64,000 nucleotides of DNA from Gammaproteobacteria bacterium. GTDB lineage: Bacteria; Pseudomonadota; Gammaproteobacteria; DSM-16500. A program made the position numbers and the translations under genes. Under the pieces are notes generated by a model. That model made no database searches. It was given only the letters and a program-made list of their open reading frames with translations, and had not been told where the DNA came from. The stretch covers positions 372,001-436,000 of the forward strand of contig JAJPGW010000005.1 in assembly GCA_021325575.1 (NCBI GenBank), read 5' to 3'. Of the stretch, positions 16,970 through 26,031 are shown one piece after another (the stretch's first letter is position 1; every line of letters begins with the position of its first letter).

Positions 16970-19281
16970 ACACTGCGCGATCGTTTCACACCCGACCTGC
17001 CTTGGCTTGATGAACTGGATCTTGCTTCGGGGACGAATGCTTTTCTCTCTGGAACTAATGTTGGAACAGGGTCCAAGCATTCTCCCATATCGAATAAGCG
17101 CTGACAGAAATCATAGAAATCATTATTTGCTGTCGTGCTTTCTAGGGTTTTCTGCCGTTTTACAACAGGCTCGATTGCTTTTGCAAATTTAAGAATCGTT
17201 TCAAAGGCTTCTTTCCAAGCTGACATACAGTTATCATCAAAAAAAGTATTACTTCGCGCTATTTTTTCTTTTTTTAACGCTTCCGCATAGACTGCGCGCG
17301 CTTTTTCTCGCAAAGGCTCAAATCCTTCCGAGTGCATTTCAGATAATCCGAGAATTAGATATTTTTTAGTCATGCAATCAAATTTATTCTGTTTGTTCGA
17401 TGGAAAAAGAGACATCTTCAGTTCAGCCACCGTATCAACCATGGATTTTTTAACAACAGCAAAATCATCGGGTCGATCATGCAGAAAATAAGGATCTTCC
17501 TGACACACACCAATTAATCGCAAACTAAAAAGGCGTGCCCATACTTCTTCCGATTTGATTTGATATTTTTTTAAGGTAGTAACCAGAGTTTCCATTCTGT
17601 CGTCTTGGCCATTCGGTAATTTCCAAGGTTTTCTGATATGCAGAGCGTCTATTCGTTTTTTTACATTGGCTACCAAAGCTTTTTGAAGCGGGCGATTCTC
17701 TAATAATGCGGGCAATTCAGCAAGCGAATTTTTTTCTTCTTTACCATCGCCTGCTTTCGCTTTATGTTTCAACAAGGTCATGTTTTCAAAAAAAACAGAT
17801 AAATCGGCTTGCAAGAAAAGACCTTCTTCCGCTAATTGTAAAAATTGTTCCGTTAATTTCCTGGGTCTTCCGCCCCCCAACATTCTAGTCGGCGCCGGAG
17901 TATCGGAAAGATCTTGATCAGGAAAATAGACAAATTTTGCTAAGTCAGCTCTTTTTAAACAACCATCGGCCATCATTTTCAAGGCGACTTTATCGTCGAT
18001 TGCTAAGAAATTTTCGATTGTATCCCGTCCATTATAAATATCGGCGAGGACCTGCGGATTAAGTAATGCGTTGCAATGCCACTCGCTTAAATTCTCAATC
18101 AATTGAAACTTAATTCGTTTGTCACAAAAAAGTTTTGCATATTGTTCGTTCTCTAATAATTTGCGGCAAAAGGGACTCATCGATTTTGCGTGCACAAAAT
18201 CCAGGGCTTCCAATCCAATCAAACGCATGATGGGAGGCGATGTGAGATTGGCAAATTCGTCATCCTCCAAATCATGGAAAAGCAACCCAAAATATTCTGC
18301 ACTTAGTTTGTTATTGAATAATTGTTGATAATAAAAAGGGATTTGTAATAATTCAGTATTAAATAATTTTGCTGAAGTGACAGTGCACTTTCCCGTTTTA
18401 ATTAAATCCATCGTGATCGCAAAAACCAGCGATTTAAATTCATAGTAGGAAAGCTGCTGGATGTCTGAAAACTTACATAAGCGATCTTTTATCAAATTAA
18501 AATAAAATAAGTAGGTCAATAAATCTTTTCCGGCTTCTGAAATGGATGAGGCTTCTTGTTCCGAAATCACAGTGAGCTCAACCAACCGTTTTAAAACTAA
18601 TTTTGCGGTTTCATCGATTGCAAAAGTCTCACTCAGGGGTTTATGTGTTTCCAATACTTCTTTGACATCACTTTCTGAAAAATTTCCCTCTTCTTCCGCA
18701 TCGACAAAATCTTCTAAGGGTCCCAAATGACGCTGCGCCGTAAACGGAGGCACATCAGGAACAGCAATTTTAGCTTCGATCGCAAACATCCCATCGTCTT
18801 CGCGCATATCAACCTGAAATAGTCGTTCTGGGACTGTGAGTGCTGGAGGCATTGCAAGCGCCGCTATTTCATACGTTAGATGAGAAACAAATTCTTTATC
18901 AAAATCATCTCTCGCTTCGATTTTCTTGACTAATTCGTCTCGATCCCAGTTTGCTTTTAATTTTTCTTTTAATAAATCCATCACAAAAATGAGGACTTCG
19001 CCTACTTTGGCGGGTATCACTGACTCAGGCAACACAACGGGTGCTACAGCATCCGCTTTTAATTCTTCTGGATTGGGCGGTGGATTTTGTTTTTCAACAC
19101 CTACTAAATATTTTTCAGGATGCCCGATGCACGCTTCCACGCTAAAATCACCTTCTGGGAGCGCTAACACTTTTTTTGTTACAAAGGCATCGCGAATACT
19201 ATCTGCGTTAACATTCGATAAATCGAAAGTCGTTTCGACCAGCAACCTGATATAACTTTCTTGTTTACTTGTTAACGGCAT
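16966..19281 (-). CDS. Predicted effector, 771 residues, unknown fold, basic nuclear-type motifs
   Basis: I do not recognise a family. The protein is soluble, mostly helical by composition, and has no signal peptide. It contains a single AT-hook-like stretch GGGRPRKL near residue 470, PVVKRQKTL near residue 705, and a Ser/Arg-rich tail ending QGRSGVKRSRSV, all of the kind seen in nuclear proteins. The gene stands alone. It is preceded by a PmrA-type box (19323-19339) with a TATGAT -10, which in Legionellales marks Dot/Icm effector genes. I infer a secreted protein, possibly nucleus-targeted. Its function is unknown. Confidence 0.6.
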   Translation of the reverse strand: MPLTSKQESYIRLLVETTFDLSNVNADSIRDAFVTKKVLALPEGDFSVEACIGHPEKYLVGVEKQNPPPNPEELKADAVAPVVLPESVIPAKVGEVLIFVMDLLKEKLKANWDRDELVKKIEARDDFDKEFVSHLTYEIAALAMPPALTVPERLFQVDMREDDGMFAIEAKIAVPDVPPFTAQRHLGPLEDFVDAEEEGNFSESDVKEVLETHKPLSETFAIDETAKLVLKRLVELTVISEQEASSISEAGKDLLTYLFYFNLIKDRLCKFSDIQQLSYYEFKSLVFAITMDLIKTGKCTVTSAKLFNTELLQIPFYYQQLFNNKLSAEYFGLLFHDLEDDEFANLTSPPIMRLIGLEALDFVHAKSMSPFCRKLLENEQYAKLFCDKRIKFQLIENLSEWHCNALLNPQVLADIYNGRDTIENFLAIDDKVALKMMADGCLKRADLAKFVYFPDQDLSDTPAPTRMLGGGRPRKLTEQFLQLAEEGLFLQADLSVFFENMTLLKHKAKAGDGKEEKNSLAELPALLENRPLQKALVANVKKRIDALHIRKPWKLPNGQDDRMETLVTTLKKYQIKSEEVWARLFSLRLIGVCQEDPYFLHDRPDDFAVVKKSMVDTVAELKMSLFPSNKQNKFDCMTKKYLILGLSEMHSEGFEPLREKARAVYAEALKKEKIARSNTFFDDNCMSAWKEAFETILKFAKAIEPVVKRQKTLESTTANNDFYDFCQRLFDMGECLDPVPTLVPERKAFVPEARSSSSSQGRSGVKRSRSV

Positions 19282-19305
19282 AAAAATTTTCTCTGAAATA
19301 GAATT

Positions 19306-19339
19306 ATCATAATCAATTCACTCTTAAATAAAGCTTAAG
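19306..19339 (-). promoter_or_regulatory. PmrA-type box and -10 upstream of the 771-residue effector candidate
   Basis: On the minus strand CTTAAG (19339-19334) and TTTAAG (19328-19323) are spaced 11 bases apart. After 11 more bases comes TATGAT (19311-19306), a good -10 box. Tandem TTAA half-sites at 11-bp spacing just upstream of a -10 are the published layout of PmrA sites in Legionella and Coxiella. The match is by eye. Confidence 0.6.
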
Positions 19340-19405
19340 AGTCTACAAAAAATATGTGTGAATCGCGTAAGGTTTTAGCAAAAATGCGATTTTGTTGCGC
19401 ATTGT

Positions 19406-20560
19406 TCATCTTTGTCTTGGTGATTGGGACATATTGGATGATTCATCCATCGCTTCCGAATCCGCTGAGGATTGGGATGAATTAGAAGATTGAGACATTG
19501 CAGCCGGGGGCAACAGGGGCAGCGTATCATCATAAAAGAAAGTAGCAACACCTCTTAATTGTTTAGCCGGAGTAATTTCGCTATCTCCGTTTAACTTCCA
19601 AGTGACTTCATTACCCTGCCCATCTCCAATGACAATGGTTTTGCTCGCTTCGATAGGTAGAGGACCTTTGGCATCTGTTTTTAATTCAACATGGACTTTA
19701 TTTGTTAATTTTTGTCTTTTTCTGATTTGCGCATCCATGGCCGAACCTTCTGTTAAGGCCAATTGGGTACTGTTTTCTTCCCAGGTTGCAGAGGGCGCAA
19801 CAATTTCCTTATATTTTCTCTTTCTACTTTCTTCATCTTGTAATACGGGTTTCATTTTAATTTGCCCATGACTCTTAGCAATACCATGAGAACGATCACG
19901 ACGATCCTTTTTTTTCTCACGTCCTTCTTTGTCATAAGCATGAGCGACATCTTTTGCAGGTATATTTGAATCATATTCTGGGGCTTGTTTCTGCGCTTCA
20001 ACAAGTAATTCTGGCGTAAGCTCAACTTCTGCTTCATAAATCTCGGACGTGGGGCGGTCAGCATCGATTTTTTCTCGAATTTTTGCTAATTTTTCGGGTG
20101 GCGCTACTTTCACTTCATTCTTGTTTTGTTCACCACTTGCTTGAGTTTGAAATAATCCTACTTCAACCAGAGAAAGTTTTTTTCTTAACTTAGCTTTAGC
20201 GGGACGAACAAAGACTGTGCCATTAGGTGAGAGTAGTTGTAAGGGAGAACCATTGGCAGAAGTTTGGATAACTTGTTTCGTGGGTGGGGAATAATATCCT
20301 TTGACCTCTTGCTTCGCTTTTTCTCGGAGATCTTTACCAGGACTAGTTAAGAGGCTTGGATCTTTTTCAACCGTTTTGGTAACAAAAATAATTTTTTCGC
20401 TGTCCGAGAAACGATCAAAACTACCGTGACCGCCCTTACGGTATTTTTTCTTAAGACTTGCAATTTCATCTTTAAATTGTTCTTTACGCTTGCGAGCGGA
20501 TTTTCTAGGTGCCGCTTTTTCTTCCGCTTTTGGTTCAGCGGGACGTTGTGATGCTGGCAT
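19406..20560 (-). CDS. Predicted effector, lysine-rich, several NLS-like clusters
   Basis: The 384-residue protein is strongly charged and probably largely disordered. I recognise no domain. Basic clusters resembling nuclear localisation signals are RKSARKRKEQF (about residues 20-30), KKKDRRDRSHG, ESRKRKYKEI and IRKRQKLTNK. The last about 35 residues are Ser/Gln-rich. I chose the ATG at 20560, nine bases after an AAGG site, over a TTG three codons upstream. No PmrA-type box is visible; a TAAAAT -10 with an upstream TG lies at 20615-20610. Its 5' side faces the large hairpin element at 20704-20875. It may act in the host nucleus, but that is inference from composition. Confidence 0.55.
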   Translation of the reverse strand: MPASQRPAEPKAEEKAAPRKSARKRKEQFKDEIASLKKKYRKGGHGSFDRFSDSEKIIFVTKTVEKDPSLLTSPGKDLREKAKQEVKGYYSPPTKQVIQTSANGSPLQLLSPNGTVFVRPAKAKLRKKLSLVEVGLFQTQASGEQNKNEVKVAPPEKLAKIREKIDADRPTSEIYEAEVELTPELLVEAQKQAPEYDSNIPAKDVAHAYDKEGREKKKDRRDRSHGIAKSHGQIKMKPVLQDEESRKRKYKEIVAPSATWEENSTQLALTEGSAMDAQIRKRQKLTNKVHVELKTDAKGPLPIEASKTIVIGDGQGNEVTWKLNGDSEITPAKQLRGVATFFYDDTLPLLPPAAMSQSSNSSQSSADSEAMDESSNMSQSPRQR

Positions 20561-20703
20561 ATTTATCAACCTTGTTTTGCGTAATTAATAATTGTTTTAA
20601 TAAGTCGCTATTTTAGCACAAATGGGCACAATTGGAACAGTCCGTGAATCACCTTTATCTTATTGATTTTATTAAAAAAATTTATTATCTCATCCACCCC
20701 TTC

Positions 20704-20875
20704 GTTTCAGCGGAAGCCAAGTTGCGTTTGTATTGTTTTTCGATATAAAAAACGGGGTGGCACAGTTTATTTTTTTTTCGTGCGAGCACGAAAAAAAAAT
20801 AAACTGTGACAGGACCCCGACTTTAAAGCTCTTAATCGAAAAACAATACAAACGCAACTTGGCTTCCGCTGAAAC
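20704..20875. repeat. Large nested hairpin element, copy A
   Basis: Outer arms 20704-20744 and 20835-20875 are perfect 41-bp inverted repeats. Inside, CGGGGT (20753-20758) pairs with ACCCCG (20814-20819). Within that, a perfect 23-bp stem (20761-20783 with 20786-20808) closes on a two-base loop. Between the middle and inner stems is an asymmetric internal loop, GG on one side and ACAGG on the other. The 8 bases left and 15 bases right between outer and middle stems are unpaired. Copy B at 58651-58827 has the same plan and the same internal loop. The element fills most of the 366-bp gap between the divergent gene starts at 20560 and 20927. No protein is encoded. Confidence 0.95.
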
Positions 20876-20886
20876 CCACTTCCATG

Positions 20887-20892
20887 TATACT
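20887..20892 (+). promoter_or_regulatory. gcvT: Possible -10 box of the gcv operon
   Basis: TATACT stands 35 bases before the gcvT ATG. A -35 hexamer at the right distance (TTCCGC, 20864-20869) would lie inside the right arm of the hairpin element, so folding of the element could affect this promoter. The -35 match is weak. There is no room for a glycine riboswitch between the element and gcvT. Confidence 0.4.
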
Positions 20893-20926
20893 CGTCCGCG
20901 AAAACTACAAAGGATTTCCAAACAAC

Positions 20927-22036
20927 ATGGGAAAAAAAACACCACTCTATGACAGCCACCTAAAGGCCTCGGCCAAAATGGTCGATTTCGCCGGCTGGGA
21001 CATGCCTATCCATTACGGATCACAACTCCAAGAACATCACGAAGTCCGTCAAAACGCGGGCGTATTCGATGTTTCGCACATGACTATTGTGGATTTACAC
21101 GGAACCGATACTAAAAAGTTTTTACGTTATTTAGTCGCAAATAATGTCGACCGTTTGACCGATGGTAAAGCACTTTATACCTGCATGTTAAATGAGAACG
21201 GCGGAATAATTGACGACTTAATCGTTTATAAAATGTCAGATGATTTTTTTCGTTTGATTGTGAATTCCGGCACGCACGATAAAGATTTAGCTTGGCTTAA
21301 TAAACAAATTAAAAAATTTAATGTCAAACTGACTGAACGCACGGACCTTGCAATGCTTGCGATTCAAGGACCGAAAGTCAAAGAAAAAATTCCTACTCTT
21401 TTTACGGCTGAAACGGCAAAAATTCAGGAACTAAAACCTTTTCACGCCATCGAAACAGAAAATTATTTTTTAGCAAGAACCGGTTATACCGGCGAAGATG
21501 GATTTGAAATTATTATTCCTGCTAAAAAAGCAGCTGAATGGTGGCAAAAAATTCTGGATGCCGGCATTAAACCTTGTGGTCTTGGTGCGCGCGACACATT
21601 GCGTCTGGAAGCCGGATTAAATTTATATGGTTCTGATATGACAGAAGAGGTCACTCCACTTGAGTCGAATCTCACTTGGACTGTCGCTTTTGAACCTAAA
21701 GATCGTGATTTTATTGGCAGAACTGCTCTTGAAAAACAATTACAAGACGGCGTCAAACAAAAATTAGTGGGATTGGTCCTCGAAGCCCAAGGCGTGTTAC
21801 GAAATCATCAAAAAGTGATTGTGGACGGTGTGGGCTTCGGTGAAATCACCAGCGGGAGTTTTTCACCGACTTTAAGCAAGGGCATTGCGCTTGCAAGAGT
21901 ACCGACCGCAACGGGCGCGCATTGTTTCGTCGAAATGCGCGGCAAAAAAGTCCCGGCACTTGTGATCAAACCGCCTTTTGTTCGTCAGGGCAAAGCCAAT
22001 TTTAACAATCAGAAACAAACCTCATCGATTACCTAA
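20927..22036 (+). CDS. gcvT: Glycine cleavage system T protein (aminomethyltransferase)
   Basis: GcvT releases ammonia from the aminomethyl-lipoyl arm of GcvH and gives methylene-tetrahydrofolate. The 369-residue protein starts KTPLYDSHLKASAKMVDFAG and has the family segments GVFDVSHM, the GYTGEDGFE loop (about residue 186) and GLGARDTLRLEAG (about 218). An AGGA site precedes the ATG. It is the first gene of gcvT-gcvH-gcvPA-gcvPB, a complete set except for the shared dihydrolipoyl dehydrogenase. The one-carbon units it makes serve thymidylate synthesis by ThyA. Confidence 0.97.
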   Translation: MGKKTPLYDSHLKASAKMVDFAGWDMPIHYGSQLQEHHEVRQNAGVFDVSHMTIVDLHGTDTKKFLRYLVANNVDRLTDGKALYTCMLNENGGIIDDLIVYKMSDDFFRLIVNSGTHDKDLAWLNKQIKKFNVKLTERTDLAMLAIQGPKVKEKIPTLFTAETAKIQELKPFHAIETENYFLARTGYTGEDGFEIIIPAKKAAEWWQKILDAGIKPCGLGARDTLRLEAGLNLYGSDMTEEVTPLESNLTWTVAFEPKDRDFIGRTALEKQLQDGVKQKLVGLVLEAQGVLRNHQKVIVDGVGFGEITSGSFSPTLSKGIALARVPTATGAHCFVEMRGKKVPALVIKPPFVRQGKANFNNQKQTSSIT

Positions 22037-22052
22037 GAGAAATGGAGCACCC

Positions 22053-22442
22053 ATGAACGCAATCCCAAAAAATTTAAAATATTCCAAAAGCCACGAGTGG
22101 ATCCGGCAAGACGAAGATGTCATCACCGTCGGAATTACCGATCATGCGCAATGTATGCTCGGCGAATTAGTCTATGTCGAACTGCCGGAACCCGAAAGCA
22201 GCCTGGAACTCGGACAAGAATGTGCGGTGGTTGAATCGGTCAAAGCGGCTGCCGATGTGTATTGCCCAATTTCCGGTGAAGTCGTCGAAATCAACGAAGC
22301 GATTTTAGAAAATCCACAGCTGGTGAACGATGATCCCTATGGCAAAGGTTGGTTATTCCGCATTCGTCCGTTTGAAAATGATTTCAAACAATTATTAAAT
22401 GCTGAACAATACACCAAACAAGTTGCATCTGAAGCACACTAA
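22053..22442 (+). CDS. gcvH: Glycine cleavage system H protein
   Basis: GcvH carries the lipoyl arm that shuttles between the P, T and L proteins. The 129-residue product MNAIPKNLKYSKSHEWIR has the lipoylated lysine in VVESVKAAADVY and the GWLFRIRP strand. I chose the ATG at 22053 with a TGGAG site. The frame from 21978 overlaps gcvT and is an artefact. It sits 16 bp after gcvT and 16 bp before gcvPA. Confidence 0.97.
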   Translation: MNAIPKNLKYSKSHEWIRQDEDVITVGITDHAQCMLGELVYVELPEPESSLELGQECAVVESVKAAADVYCPISGEVVEINEAILENPQLVNDDPYGKGWLFRIRPFENDFKQLLNAEQYTKQVASEAH

Positions 22443-22458
22443 ACATTGAGGTTTTGCC

Positions 22459-23862
22459 ATGCCATTTATTCCTCACACCGAAAAGGACGTAAAAGACATG
22501 CTAGCAACCATAGGCGTTGCTCGCGTGGACGATTTATTCAATGAAATTCCAGACAATTTAAGAAAAGCCAATATCAATGATGTGATGCCTTCTTTAAATG
22601 AAATGGAATTATCACGCCTAATGCATGAACGTGCGAATCAAGATGGCGGCATGAAATGTTTTATCGGTGCGGGTGCTTATGAGCATCATATTCCGGCGGC
22701 TGTTTGGGAAGTTGCAACACGCGGAGAATTCATGACGGCTTACACGCCGTATCAAGCGGAAGCAAGCCAAGGCACACTGCAGCTTTTATATGAATATCAA
22801 ACCATGATGGCGAGTTTAATGGCACTCGATGTGTCCAATGCATCGCTTTATGATGGTGCGTCTGCCCTTGCCGAAGCGATTTTAATGGCAGCTCGCAGTA
22901 ACAAGAAAAAAACTCGTCAACGCATTTTGTTACCGCTTTCCGTTCATCCGCATTATCGCGAAACGGTGAAAGCCATTGTTACGCAACAAGGCATCGATAT
23001 TGTTGAAATCCCGTTTGATGTGAAAAAAGGCTGCGTCACCAAGGAAATTTTAGAAAAATATTCTCATGACGATGTCACTGCGCTCGTCATTCCACAACCG
23101 AATTTTTTTGGTGTGCTTGAAGATGTCGATTTATTGACAGAATGGGCGCATCAACATCAAGGACTCGTGATTGCAGTTGTGAATCCCATGAGCATGTCAC
23201 TATTAAAACCACCTGGAAAATGGGGACAAAATGGTGCAGACATCGCCTGCGGTGAAGGGCAACCATTGGGTGTGCCATTAGCGTCAGGCGGCCCTTATTA
23301 TGGTTTTTTATGCTGCAAAAAAGATTATGTGCGCCAACTTCCAGGACGCATTGTCGGCAGGACAGTGGATGCCGAAGGCAAACAAGGATTTGTGCTGACG
23401 CTACAAGCCCGCGAACAACATATTCGCCGCGCAAAAGCGACCTCCAATATTTGCACCAATCAAGGATTGCTTGTGACAGCCAGCACTATTTATATGAGCT
23501 TGATGGGACCAAAAGGATTACGCCAAGTGGCTGTGAATTCTCATCAGAATTTGAATTTATTAAAATCGAAATTTTCCGCATTGAAAAATGTCGAAATTCT
23601 GTTTGGTGATTTTCATGAAATGGTTTTACGTCTACCGAAATCTGTTGATGAAGTGTTAGCGCAACTAGCACAACAAAAAATTCAGGCCGGATTTGCTTTA
23701 ACCAAACATTATCCTGAATTAGGCGAATGTTTATTGGTTTGCGTCACTGAAACCAAAAACGAAGCGGACCTCGATTTATTTGTCAATCAATTGAGCTTAG
23801 CACTGGAAAAAAATTCTGAAAAAAAAAGTAAGGAAGTCTTAAATGTCGCAACTTATTTTTGA
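22459..23862 (+). CDS. gcvPA: Glycine dehydrogenase (decarboxylating) subunit 1
   Basis: GcvPA is the N-terminal half of the P protein in the two-subunit form, in which glycine is decarboxylated onto PLP. The 467-residue protein starts [19 protein letters not shown] and has [37 protein letters not shown] and [20 protein letters not shown], all typical of the subunit. It overlaps gcvPB by 20 bases, which suggests translational coupling of the two subunits in equal amounts. Confidence 0.97.
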   Translation: MPFIPHTEKDVKDMLATIGVARVDDLFNEIPDNLRKANINDVMPSLNEMELSRLMHERANQDGGMKCFIGAGAYEHHIPAAVWEVATRGEFMTAYTPYQAEASQGTLQLLYEYQTMMASLMALDVSNASLYDGASALAEAILMAARSNKKKTRQRILLPLSVHPHYRETVKAIVTQQGIDIVEIPFDVKKGCVTKEILEKYSHDDVTALVIPQPNFFGVLEDVDLLTEWAHQHQGLVIAVVNPMSMSLLKPPGKWGQNGADIACGEGQPLGVPLASGGPYYGFLCCKKDYVRQLPGRIVGRTVDAEGKQGFVLTLQAREQHIRRAKATSNICTNQGLLVTASTIYMSLMGPKGLRQVAVNSHQNLNLLKSKFSALKNVEILFGDFHEMVLRLPKSVDEVLAQLAQQKIQAGFALTKHYPELGECLLVCVTETKNEADLDLFVNQLSLALEKNSEKKSKEVLNVATYF

Positions 23863-25315
23863 ACTATCACAACACGGCCGCGTTGCAAAAGCGCAACAAC
23901 CCCGCCCCTCATCACAAAAATTAACTTTGCCTGCTCATTTGTTGCGTCAGGATGAGCCAAACTTACCGGAAGTTTCAGAATTACAAGCGGTGCGTCATTA
24001 TACTAATTTGTCACGCCGAAATTTTTCTATCGACACGCAATTTTATCCGCTCGGCTCTTGCACCATGAAATATAATCCGCGCGGCGTGCATAAGCTCGCG
24101 ATGCTCGAGGGTTTTTTACATCATCATCCGCTCTCATTGGATATGAATAGCCAAGGATTTATGGCGTGTGCTTATGAGTTACAGGAAATGTTAAAAACGG
24201 TGACTGGCATGAAAGGCGTTTCACTGACACCGATGGCGGGTGCTCAAGGTGAATTTGCGGGTGTAGCGATGATACGCGCGTATCATGAGTCACGTGGTGA
24301 TACGGCTCGTGATGAAATTTTAGTGCCCGATGCTGCGCACGGAACCAATCCTGCGTCTGCTGTGCAATGTGGTTATAAAGTTCGTGAAATTCCAACAGGT
24401 CCTGATGGCAATGTTGATATCGAAGCATTGCGTGCGGCAGTCGGCCCAAACACGGCTGGCATTATGTTAACGAATCCTTCTACACTCGGTGTTTTTGAAC
24501 AAAAAATTCAAGAAATTGCTGCCATTATTCATAAAGCCGGCGGTTTGCTCTACTACGATGGTGCAAATTTAAATGCGATTTTAGGAAAAGTGCGCCCGGG
24601 CGACATGGGTTTTAATGTGATGCACATTAATTTACACAAAACCTTTGCAACACCGCACGGCGGCGGTGGGCCCGGTGGCGGCCCCGTTGCAGCCTGCGAA
24701 CGCTTAGCACCTTTTTTGCCGACGCCGATTGTAATTAAAAATGAAAATCATTATCGCTGGAGTACAGAAAAAGATTTCCCACACACCATCGGCCGCTTAT
24801 CTGCTTTTATGGGCAATGCGGGAATTATTTTACGTGCTTACATGTATGCGCGATTACTCGGTCCTGAAGGCATGCAGCGTGTTGCTGAATTTGCAACGCT
24901 CAACGCTAACTATTTATTAGCACGATTAAAAAAAGCAGGATTTACGCCAGCTTATCCCACGCGCCGCGCGAGTCACGAATTTATTATTACGCTTAAAACC
25001 GAAGCCAAAGAATTAAATATTTCAGCACTCGATGTGGCCAAACGATTACTGGATTATAGCGTACACGCACCGACTATGTATTTTCCCTTACTCGTTCCAG
25101 AATGCTTATTAATCGAGCCAACTGAAACCGAAACCAAAGAAGTTCTAGATCATTTTGCGGAAATCCTCATCAAAATTTTACAAGAAGCCAAAGAAAACCC
25201 GGATCTCTTGCACAATGCACCATATAGTTTACCGGTTCGCCGATTGGATGAAGTGAAAGCCGCGAGAGAATTGGATCTGACGTTCACCAAAAACACTGGA
25301 CCGGATACTGCCTGA
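23843..25315 (+). CDS. gcvPB: Glycine dehydrogenase (decarboxylating) subunit 2
   Basis: GcvPB is the PLP-carrying half of the P protein. The PLP lysine lies in [20 protein letters not shown] (about residue 272), preceded by [12 protein letters not shown]. The 490-residue length is normal. The last 32 bases overlap, tail to tail, the end of the vapC-like gene on the other strand, so transcripts of the two genes are complementary at their 3' ends. No terminator is visible between them. Confidence 0.97.
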   Translation: MSQLIFELSQHGRVAKAQQPRPSSQKLTLPAHLLRQDEPNLPEVSELQAVRHYTNLSRRNFSIDTQFYPLGSCTMKYNPRGVHKLAMLEGFLHHHPLSLDMNSQGFMACAYELQEMLKTVTGMKGVSLTPMAGAQGEFAGVAMIRAYHESRGDTARDEILVPDAAHGTNPASAVQCGYKVREIPTGPDGNVDIEALRAAVGPNTAGIMLTNPSTLGVFEQKIQEIAAIIHKAGGLLYYDGANLNAILGKVRPGDMGFNVMHINLHKTFATPHGGGGPGGGPVAACERLAPFLPTPIVIKNENHYRWSTEKDFPHTIGRLSAFMGNAGIILRAYMYARLLGPEGMQRVAEFATLNANYLLARLKKAGFTPAYPTRRASHEFIITLKTEAKELNISALDVAKRLLDYSVHAPTMYFPLLVPECLLIEPTETETKEVLDHFAEILIKILQEAKENPDLLHNAPYSLPVRRLDEVKAARELDLTFTKNTGPDTA

Positions 25316-25670
25316 TATCTTTATCGGGCGTCAAAATTGCAAGTCCATTGGCAATTGCTTGGCAAATCAGCATGCGATCAAAAGGGTCTTTGTGATATTC
25401 AGGCAAACGCAATAATTGTGCGATCGCATTTTCATCTAATGAGAGCGACTCAATGCGATGGAGTTTACGTTGCTTTGTGATATAAAGCTCAGGCGCATCC
25501 GGTAGTGGTAAACGTCCGAGTTGATATTTTACAAGAATCTCCCAGTAGGAAATCGCGCTTAAAAAAATTTCATTTTCAGGCTCTGAAAATAATTTTCGTG
25601 CCGTTTCCGAAATTTCTGAGTCACCTCGTATAATCCATAAAAACGAGCAGGTATCGAGTAAAAGTTTCAT
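25284..25670 (-). CDS. PIN-domain toxin, VapC type
   Basis: The 128-residue protein has the PIN acidic residues: [12 protein letters not shown] (Asp6), SYWEILVK (Glu about 45), [12 protein letters not shown] (Asp about 97) and [10 protein letters not shown] (Asp about 116). It is a metal-dependent ribonuclease, typically cutting tRNA or rRNA. It starts at the stop of the antitoxin gene (sharing base 25670), and its end overlaps gcvPB by 32 bases. Confidence 0.9.
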   Translation of the reverse strand: MKLLLDTCSFLWIIRGDSEISETARKLFSEPENEIFLSAISYWEILVKYQLGRLPLPDAPELYITKQRKLHRIESLSLDENAIAQLLRLPEYHKDPFDRMLICQAIANGLAILTPDKDIRQYPVQCFW

Positions 25671-25924
25671 TATTTTTTATCTTTTTTTTCAGTATAAAAA
25701 TGGCTTAAAAAATCTTCTGGCAATGGTTCAAAAAAAGTTTTTGGGATTTTAAATTGGTCCTTAGCCAATCCAATAGGTCGTGGATTCATAGGCTGCTCTT
25801 TAATGCCTCTAAGCTCTGCCACAGGAACATTGCGACTACAAATCACGATAACCTCGCCTTTTTTGAGTTTTGCTAAATATTTGGAAAAATGGGTTTTGGC
25901 TTGATGAATGTTTACTTTAATCAT
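25670..25924 (-). CDS. Phd/YefM-like antitoxin of the PIN toxin
   Basis: The 84-residue protein has the Phd fold at its N-terminus (KVNIHQAKTHFSKYLAKLKKG then EVIVICSRNVPVAELRG). Its C-terminal tail (FKIPKTFFEPLPEDFLSHFY) resembles the toxin-wrapping peptide of such antitoxins. It is the first gene of the pair. The TATAAT box at 25936-25931 lies only seven bases from the ATG, so its mRNA is probably leaderless. Confidence 0.9.
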   Translation of the reverse strand: MIKVNIHQAKTHFSKYLAKLKKGEVIVICSRNVPVAELRGIKEQPMNPRPIGLAKDQFKIPKTFFEPLPEDFLSHFYTEKKDKK

Positions 25925-25930
25925 GACTAC

Positions 25931-25952
25931 ATTATAGACTAAGTTCTAAGTC
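25931..25952 (-). promoter_or_regulatory. Promoter and probable operator of the Phd/VapC pair
   Basis: On the minus strand TATAAT (25936-25931) is preceded immediately by the direct repeat ACTTAG-A-ACTTAG (within 25938-25951), a likely site for autoregulation by the antitoxin. The start codon lies at the predicted transcription start. Confidence 0.5.
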
Positions 25953-25992
25953 ATGTAAATAGTCCATTCTATTTTAATACTATCGCCTTATT

Positions 25993-26001
25993 TGCTATAA
26001 T
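25993..26001 (+). promoter_or_regulatory. Extended -10 promoter of the FAD oxidoreductase gene
   Basis: TGCTATAAT is a perfect extended -10 element 31 bases before the ATG at 26032. The transcript would include the GAGGA ribosome site. Confidence 0.55.
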
Positions 26002-26031
26002 TTTTCAGAAACGCCAAAAACGAGGAACCCT

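Noticed and set aside
19406-20560. Histone-like nucleoid protein
   Set aside because: The lysine clusters are interspersed with acidic and Ser/Gln-rich segments, and no PAKK-type repeat array is present. The composition fits NLS clusters better, though this is not proven.
20704-20875. Large hairpin as an ordinary transcription terminator
   Set aside because: It stands between two gene starts, not after gene ends. It has no T run after the outer stem and is far larger than a terminator.
20571-20926. Glycine riboswitch before gcvT
   Set aside because: The gap is filled by the inverted-repeat element. Neither the paired aptamer cores nor their conserved purine-rich junctions are present, and only 51 bases remain before the ATG.
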